NCBI GenBank assembly: GCA_963580455.1
Contig: OY756972.1
Location: 9,315,001 to 9,379,000 of the forward strand
Source of the DNA: Euonymus europaeus
Lineage: Eukaryota; Streptophyta; Magnoliopsida; Celastrales; Celastraceae
Length of the DNA: 64,000 nt
Direction: 5' to 3'
A program made the translations under genes and the position numbers. The notes under the pieces were generated by a model. That model was given only the letters and a program-made list of their open reading frames with translations. It made no database searches and was not told where the DNA came from. Below are positions 57,775-64,000 of this stretch, piece after piece. Each line of letters begins with the position of its first letter. Within the stretch, counting starts at the first letter, position 1.

Positions 57775-59154
57775 AAATGTTAGGACATGGTTCTTCATCA
57801 TATGTGACTGACTCTGAAACAAGTGACGATGATATGATATTCACAGATGATTTGGATGAGGAGTGTGGGGATCTGATTATGCTAAATTATTTTGTGCCCA
57901 ACGAAAGGAGCTTGATGGATAGAATGCCATGCAGGACATCAGTGCTTTCTAGAAAAATGTTCGTTCAAGAAGTTTTAAATGGAAATCCAACTATATGTCA
58001 TGATATTTTCTGAATGCAGAAGCATGTCTTTCTAAATTTCGGTGATGTTTTGAAAGAGAGAGGCTTGCTTAAAGACTGAAAGAAAGTCAATGTCGAGGAA
58101 GGGATTGCAATGTTCCTAATGATCATAGTGCACACCACTAGGTATCGTATAATTGCCGATCGGTTTCAGCATTCAAATTATACAGTTAGTAAATGGTTCA
58201 AGAGAGTAATACGAGCAGTTTGTACATTGGGTACTGAGATAATTAGGCCAACTAATCAGGATGTCGTGCATGAGCGGCTATTGAGAAAATATCCGTATTT
58301 CAAGGTTAGTTTGTATATTTTTAATTTTTTAGACTTTGTTCTTAAATAACAAAACTATAATGTTCATGTAGGATTGTATTGGGGCGATAGATGGTACACA
58401 TGTTGCCGCGTGGGCACCTGCTTCGAGACAAACATCCTTTCGTGGAAGAAAAACTAATGTGACACAAAATGTGATAGTGGCTTGCGATTTTGATATGAGA
58501 TTCACCTTCATTTTTTCCGGATGGGAAGGCACAGCAAATGATTCGTGAGTCTTCATTGATGCTGTAACAAGGGTTGGAAATAACTTTCCAATGCCACGAG
58601 GAGGTACAATATAAAACTTAGGATAATTTTATCAAATAAATGGTAATTATTTTTTGCATTAAATAATTAATTATAATTAATTTGCAGATCAATTTTACCT
58701 TGTTGATGCTGGATATCTTAATATGCCTGGATTTCTTGCCCCTTATCGAGGTCGGAGATACCATTTGCGTGATTATCGTGGATGTGGAAGACCTCGTGGG
58801 AAGGAAGAACTGTTCAATTATAGACACTCCTCCTGCCGGAACATTATTGAACGCTGCATTTGAGTTTTGAAGGCAAGATTTTCCATTTTAAAATTAATGC
58901 CTAATTATCCTCTTTACAGGCAGAGACAGATCCCTACTGCATGCTGCGTGGTACACAATTTCATTAGGCAGGAGCACGCTCTGGATACGCTTTTTGCCGA
59001 GTACTCAACCGAGAATATGATATTTGAAGATGCTACTCAGTCAAATCAAGCTCATGAAGTCATACAGTTTGATACCAGTCAAACTGCACAGATGGGACAA
59101 CTCAGAGATCAAATAGCTACGCAAATGTGGAATGACTACGCAGCAACTCATTAG
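57775..59154 (+). pseudogene. Harbinger DDE transposase
   Basis: Cuts and pastes the element (DDE_Tnp_4/HARBI1-like). Exon 1 follows an AG at 57774 and includes YRIIADRFQHSNYTVSKWF and ERLLRKYPYFK. An intron lies at 58305-58371 (GT...AG). Exon 2 has CIGAIDGTHVAAWAP (first aspartate) and QNVIVACDFDMRFTFIFSGWEG. A second intron lies at 58604-58687. Exon 3 has FYLVDAGYLNMPGFLAPYRG (second aspartate), NIIERC (catalytic glutamate) and VLKARFSIL. The catalytic triad is present, but TGA stops occur at 58011, near 58077, after GTANDS and in the middle of the ERC-VLK segment (58861). It is dead. Confidence 0.9.
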
Positions 59155-61009
59155 TAATTTTAAATTAGAAAGTATTTTAATGCATATTGGGAAAATGTAT
59201 GACTTATTCAGGATCTTGTGGCAGTGTTGAAAATACTTTTTAAATAATTTTAATTTAGAAAATACTTTAATGCATATTAAAATATGTATGTATTATTTGG
59301 AGTTTGTAACTTCATATATTATGTTACTTCTATATGATAATATGTTAATCATAAAAAATTTGTTCAAAAACTGAAAACCAAATGCATTTTCAGTTTTCAT
59401 TTTTAAAAACAGTTTTTCAGAATAATCAAACCAAAATTTTTTTCAGTTTTTTGAAAACAGACCCTCAAAACTGAAAACTAAAAACTGAAATACAAACCAA
59501 ACAACCTCTTAGTTTTGAGTCAAATTACGGATGATCCGTGAAGTACGGAATCATGGAAAAACAGTTTTGAGCTTGGTTCGGTAAATAGGTCACAACTTTT
59601 AGTGTACATGTCCGTTTCTGGCCCATAATATATCAAATCGAAGCTTAGACCGAGCCGCAAAATAAATTTGAGAAAAAATTGGGTTCTATGAATATTAATC
59701 CATCCGAATGGATAAATTAGCAGTCCGGGCGGATATGCCTAGAGTGAGGGCAGTGGGTTACGGGAACAGTAATCCGTCCAGACAGACGCTTAGGGCCACC
59801 AGACGGCTATCGGGAAATCATATATTAAGCCCAGATTTTAGACATTTCAGCTTATACCATCACTTGGAGAACCCGACTAGAGAGAGAAGAAGAGAGAGAG
59901 GGAGCTTTTGGTTAGATTTTGCCTTGGAGATTGTAGATTGGTGATCATTGAAGCTAAGCAAGGAAGATTCGAGCTTGATTTGGGTGATTTGGTAAGTTTT
60001 TATTAGTTTTTGGAAATTCTAGGTTTTTCTAGATTTGCTAGATTCTTGAAGAGTTGAGTTATATGCTTTAGATATGTTGTTTATAGATTGATTTGGAACA
60101 TATATGTAGGTTGATTTCGTGGTTTGATGTTGAGTTGAGCTAAGTGGAATTTTTAGAGGATTTTAGAAGGAATTCTAGAGAGAGAAAGTAAGTTTCTCTT
60201 GATTGTTTGTTTAATTCATTATTGATATGATATATTGAGATGTTTGGATGATTAAATGAGTACGACATTGTGTAAATTGTTAGGTTTGGTAAAAAGGGGT
60301 TTAAAACCCTAATTGTGAGATTTTTGGTGAATTGCTCAACACGAGGTAGGGGATTTCCAACCATTCTTTCTATCATTCATTCTCAATATTTTAAAGAGCA
60401 TTTCGATTCCTCATTAGTCATTTTAATTGTGTTTCCGCCTTAATTGCTTCTAAGGGGAAATGAACCTTGCTTGTGGAATATTGTTAATTCTTAATGTTGC
60501 ATGACCCGATTGTGTGTTCCATCACCTATGGGCACGATGTGATTTCCATTCATTCATCATGGTAGTTATGTATATATATATGTAGGTTGTTCATATATAT
60601 ATCTTTTCCGCATGTCATGGCATAAATGCATTAGAGTTGCATTGGAGTCCGAGTATGGACTCGAAGATCCTTAAGATTCTTGAAAGCTACTTGGAGGGAT
60701 GACGAGGTGATGAGAGTTACCACCAAGTCATGTGATCTCCAAGTAGGATAACGCACTAGAGGTATGGTTAATGAGGGACCTTGCCTGGAATGGTGCGGGC
60801 GTGATAGGATCATGCAACCGGGTAATCCCAGAGTGTTTGATGTTGGGGAGCTAGCTCCTATTCAATATTACATTGATAGCGACCATGATATTGATGAGTT
60901 GATGTGGTAAGCTTGCTGACGTTCGATATTACATGGAACGAGCCATGGTTGGTGAGTACAAAATGTACTCATGTTTATGATGTTAAATACCCAATCCTTA
61001 TGAGGTTTC

Positions 61010-61434
61010 TAGCACAAAATACTATCCAATTGTGTGATTTAATGACAGGTACAGCTGGATGCTATTTAGTTGGAAAAGTTGAATTCTAGGTAAAAGTGAG
61101 CCAGGAGCGACCTACGGGCGGCCGCGAGTTGCGGGATTTGCAGAAACGGGCCCAGCTGACGTGGCAGTGGGGACAATAACTTTTTATTGTTAAGGACTAA
61201 ACCCTAGCCGCTGGATACCAGGGGAGATTTTCCAGAATACAGAGGGCAGAGAGGACGCATTCCAAGCGTGGCAATTCCTTCATCTTTCCCATCGATTCGA
61301 ATAATTGTCTTGAGTATTTTTATGGTTTTTAGTATGAGTATGCGTAGCTAAGTACTTTTTAGCTAGGATTTGGTATTTTCTCCTACTGAAACTTTGTGCA
61401 CAGATTGATTGTTGATTAGACTGGATTTAATTCA
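61010..61434 (+). other. Athila-like leader or LTR remnant
   Basis: The stretch from about 61080 (GTGAGCCAGGAGCGACC, GGGCGGCCGCGAG) to 61370 (ATGCGTAGCTAAGTAC, TTTTTAGCTAGGATTT) resembles Athila LTR 3' sequence, where AGTAGCTAA-type motifs are common. I find no Athila primer site (TGGCGCC type) before gag. A 5' truncation or deletion joins it to the LTR on its left; the break is not resolved. Confidence 0.4.
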
Positions 61435-61467
61435 TTGTTCTCTGAATTTATTGTTGATTTCCTATTG

Positions 61468-63132
61468 TTATTCATGTCGCGACATAGGACAATGGAGGAG
61501 AAAAACAGACAGTTGGTCGATGGGATTGCAGGAGCTGCCGATGCTAATGTCAGAGTACCAATGATGAATCGGTATATTCCGCAGAACATTGCTCAGCCTT
61601 CGTGCATTACTTATCAACCTATAGGGGCTGTCAATGTTAGTTTGTCACCACAGTTGTTGAATTCTGTGCCCCATTATGAGGGGAGATTTGATGAAGATCC
61701 TCACTTACATTTGAAGGATTTTACCGACTTGTGCCGAACTCAACACATGACTGGAATTACTGCCGATAATTTAAAGTTGGTTTTTTCTCCCTTTACTCTA
61801 AGGGGTGGTGCAAAGATGTGGTATAATGCTATTGAAGCGGGATCTATCGGTACATGGGAACAGATGGCAACTAAATTTTTGAGGGAATTTTTTCCAGCTC
61901 ATAGAACCAAGCAACTTGTGAGAGAAATCCAGAATTTTCAACAAAAGGATGGTGATTTGTTTTATGAAGCATGGAAGGATTTTAAGAGTAAAGTAGCTCA
62001 TTGCCCAACCCATAATTTACACAAAGATGATGTGGTTTTGCATTTTTATGAAGGGTTGAACGAGGCTAATAGATTGAAAGTTGATTCTGCTTGCATTGGA
62101 GTTCTTATGAGAAAGAGTAGCGAAGAAGCTATGGAGTTATTTGCAGAATTGAGTGAAGACTCTCAACAATTTTCTGCAAGGGGTAGAAGCTCAACAAAGC
62201 GACAAGGCATATATGAGGTGAGATCTGATGTCAAAGTTGAAGTTGCAATGTGCAATATTAATCGAAAAATAGACATGCTTGTTGAAGCTTTGACAGAGGT
62301 GACTATAAAGGTTCCATCACAAGCTGAGACTCTTTGTTCAGTTTGCTCTAGGCAAGATCATGTGACTAAAGCTTGTCCATTGATATCAATGAATGATCAA
62401 GAGCAAGTCAATTTCTTGGGAAATTACAACACATGGAACCAAGCTTATCCTTGGCGCAATCACCCTAATCTTTCTTGGAAGGGTGATCAAAACACAATGA
62501 ATGCAGCAGTCCCAACACCACAACCAGCAAAGAAGATTGATTTGGAGACTACCATGATGCAATTCATGCAACAAACAACTCAGGCTATCCAAAAATTGGA
62601 AACCCAAGTGGGACGGATAGCGAAGGAGGTGAGCGAACGAAAGAAGGGAGAGCTGCCTTCTCAACCTCTCAATAACCCAGCTGGGCATGAAGAGTTGAAA
62701 TCCATAACCACCCTTCGAAATGGCAAGATTATTGACAATAAGGTGCTGTCGCCAACCCCTGACGCAGGGTGCAAGTCGGCCGCACATCGGGTGCTGGAGG
62801 GTCGCAAATCTGGACAGAAAGAAGTCACAGATTGGGGAAGAGATCCTCCGCCTTTCCCACAAAGGTTAGTCAAAAAGACAACTGATTCTAAGGTGCATGA
62901 TATTTTTGAAAATTTACGTAAGGTAGAAATCAATATTCCAATGCTTGATGCCATTAAAAAGATTCCTTCTTATGCTAAATTTCTCAAAGATTGTTGTACT
63001 AAAAAGAGGAAATTTTCGGCAAATGAAAAAGTTGCTTTGAATGAAGAAGTGAGCGTTGTGCTATTGAATAAACTTCCACCCAAGCTTAAAGATCCTGGTA
63101 GTTTTACCATACCTTGTAAGGTGGGAAATTAA
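61468..63132 (+). pseudogene. Athila-like gag
   Basis: Gag of an Athila-type Ty3/gypsy element. A frame open since 61435 has likely starts at MSRHRTMEEKN (61474) or nearby. Domain order: PHYEGRFDEDPHLHLKDF, FSPFTLRGGAKMWYNAI, WEQMATKFLREFFP, FYEAWKDFKSKVAHCP, HFYEGLNEANRLKVDSA, then a zinc-knuckle-like region with CSVCSRQDHVTKACP, a QPAKKIDLETTMMQFM stretch, and a low-complexity charged part. The end PSYAKFLKDCCTKKRK, then LPPKLKDPGSFTIPC, leads into protease. A single TAA (63130-63132) separates gag from protease in the same frame; otherwise 565 codons are intact. Confidence 0.92.
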
Positions 63133-63852
63133 TTCTTTGAGAAGGCATTGCTAGATTTAGGAGCGAGCATCAATTTAATGCCCTTTTCTTTGTATAAGAA
63201 ATTAGGATTGGGGGAATTGCAAGAAACTTCCATCACTTTGCAGTTAGCTGACAGCAGTATTAAAAGACCTAAGAGAATTTTAGAAGACGTGTTGGTAATT
63301 GTGAAGGACTTAATTGTGCCTGTTGATTTTATTGTGTTGGATATGGAGGATAATCCTAGTTCGTCCTCTATACCTATTATTCTTGGTCGTCCTTTCATGA
63401 CTATAACAATGCAGGTGAATGATCAAAAATTGGAGTTTCGTGTGTTTGATTCTCTTGAACTTCATGATGATAAAAGTGATTGTTTTGGTATTGATGTTAC
63501 ACATGATCTTGTGAGTGAGGTTTTTCAGGTTACAAGTCTTGATCCAGTTGAGGCAATGGTGACCCATAGTTTGGAGAATAAAACTGTGAATACAGGTGAC
63601 ATACAATATGGCAGCCAAATAGAGGAACTAATAGAGCCATTGCATCGGGCCCAGTCTTATGTTGGTAAGGGTATTCGTCCTTTTGCACAATTGGTACCTA
63701 CTAATATATCTCTTGTTTCTTCTACAGTTAAGGCACCTACTTTGGAGTTGAAACAATTGCACAACCACTCGAAATATATTTATTTGGGAGAAGACAAGAC
63801 TTTACCAGTGATAGTGGCGGCAAATCTCAGTTTAGGAGAAGAGGAAAAATAG
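63133..63852 (+). pseudogene. Athila-like aspartic protease region
   Basis: Same frame as gag after one TAA. The active site is ALLDLGASINLMPFSLY (the usual DSGA is DLGA in Athila elements), followed by VPVDFIVLDM and IPIILGRPFM, which complete the retropepsin fold. The last 100 codons (EVFQVTSLDPVEAM to NLSLGEEEK) link to RT. It would process the polyprotein. A TAG ends the frame at 63850-63852. Confidence 0.9.
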
Positions 63853-64000
63853 TACAAGTTCTGAAAAGGCGTAAAACTGCCCTTGGATGGTCCATTGATG
63901 ACATCAAAGGAACCAATCCTAATAGATGCATGCACCAGATTTTGCTTGAAACTGATGCAAGGCCAACTAGAGAAGCATAGTGGCGGCTACATCCACAAGT
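63852..64000 (+). pseudogene. Athila-like reverse transcriptase, N-terminal start
   Basis: After a frameshift at about 63850 the reading frame continues as VQVLKRRKTALGWSIDDIKG, NRCMHQILLE and PTREA, then a TAG (63977-63979) and WRLHPQ. This is the conserved start of Athila/gypsy RT, where family members usually have QRRLNP. The rest lies beyond the window. Confidence 0.8.

Larger units (their letters stand above)
54783..59508 (+). mobile_element. PIF/Harbinger DNA transposon, full length
   Basis: 4,726 bp, target duplication TTA (54780-54782 and 59509-59511). Terminal inverted repeats are GGCCCTGTTTGGTTTGGC at the left and, inverted from the right, GAGGTTGTTTGGTTTGTA. It carries the two genes typical of the superfamily in the same orientation: a Myb/SANT-like protein and a DDE transposase, both with stops. 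The region 54900-56640 is a noncoding leader with a likely splice donor near 55099; I see no gene in it. Confidence 0.92.
54759..61000 (+). mobile_element. LTR related to family A, interrupted by a Harbinger element
   Basis: Starts TGTGAAATCCCGACCC after satellite (probable target copy GTCTG, 54754-54758) and resumes at 59512 after the Harbinger element. The stretch 59560-59700 closely matches the inverse of 12400-12530 in the solo LTR A (CTTTTAGTGTACATGTCCGTTTC, shown here as CTTTTAGTGTACATG and TCCGTTTC; ATATCAAATCGAAGCTTAGACC as ATATCAAATCGA and AGCTTAGACC). Decayed CCGTCC motifs lie at 59700-59800. The 3' end is not found; around 61.0-61.1 kb the sequence passes into Athila-like DNA. Small frames here are not genes. 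Confidence 0.7.

Overview
This window is repeat-dominated plant nuclear DNA. I can support no ordinary host gene in it. The base layer from about 10.0 kb to 54.76 kb is one tandem array of a roughly 160 bp AT-rich satellite, about 15.8 kb of satellite after the insertions are subtracted. Transposable elements have landed in it repeatedly and inside one another. The element families (florendovirus-like endogenous pararetrovirus, chromovirus-type, Tat/Ogre-type and Athila-type Ty3/gypsy elements, FAR1/OTU-type MULE, PIF/Harbinger) indicate a flowering plant. The mix and density suggest pericentromeric or similar heterochromatin; that and the eudicot guess are inference.

Layout. 1-9998: a decayed endogenous caulimovirid on the minus strand (leader and tRNA-Met primer site at 9.87 kb, movement, capsid, protease, RT and RNase H regions down to 4.17 kb, a second ORF to 0.34 kb, a TATA box at 0.19 kb). 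A solo LTR (1118-3751) splits its second ORF. 10.0-14.7 kb: satellite with a solo LTR (10424-12624). 14709-31867: a complete but dead chromovirus-like Ty3/gypsy element on the minus strand (target duplication GAGCC), carrying a plus-strand Tat/Ogre-like element (21498-29487, duplication CTCTT) that has lost all of pol. 31.9-37.0 kb: satellite with a solo LTR (32576-34898, duplication CTCAA) that itself carries a Harbinger-type MITE (32822-33517). 37038-44073: a solo LTR (duplication CCTAC) containing a MULE with a FAR1-like transposase and an OTU protease domain, which in turn contains another solo LTR (40207-41695, duplication CAAGA). 44.1-54.76 kb: satellite with a 195 bp insertion that carries a tRNA-like Pol III promoter. 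54759-about 61 kb: an LTR interrupted by a full-length PIF/Harbinger element (54783-59508). 61 kb to the end: an Athila-like gag-protease-RT running out of the window.

The main result is that subtracting each insertion plus one target-duplication copy restores a continuous satellite. It then shows a higher-order repeat of about 1,115 bp, that is seven monomers: two independent variant-monomer signatures recur at 1104-1116 bp across the insertion points. Insertions therefore postdate the higher-order array. The right half (from about 49.3 kb) is a different monomer subfamily.

All positions, periods and duplications were read by eye from the sequence. Percent identities, ages and family names at lineage level need alignment to confirm.
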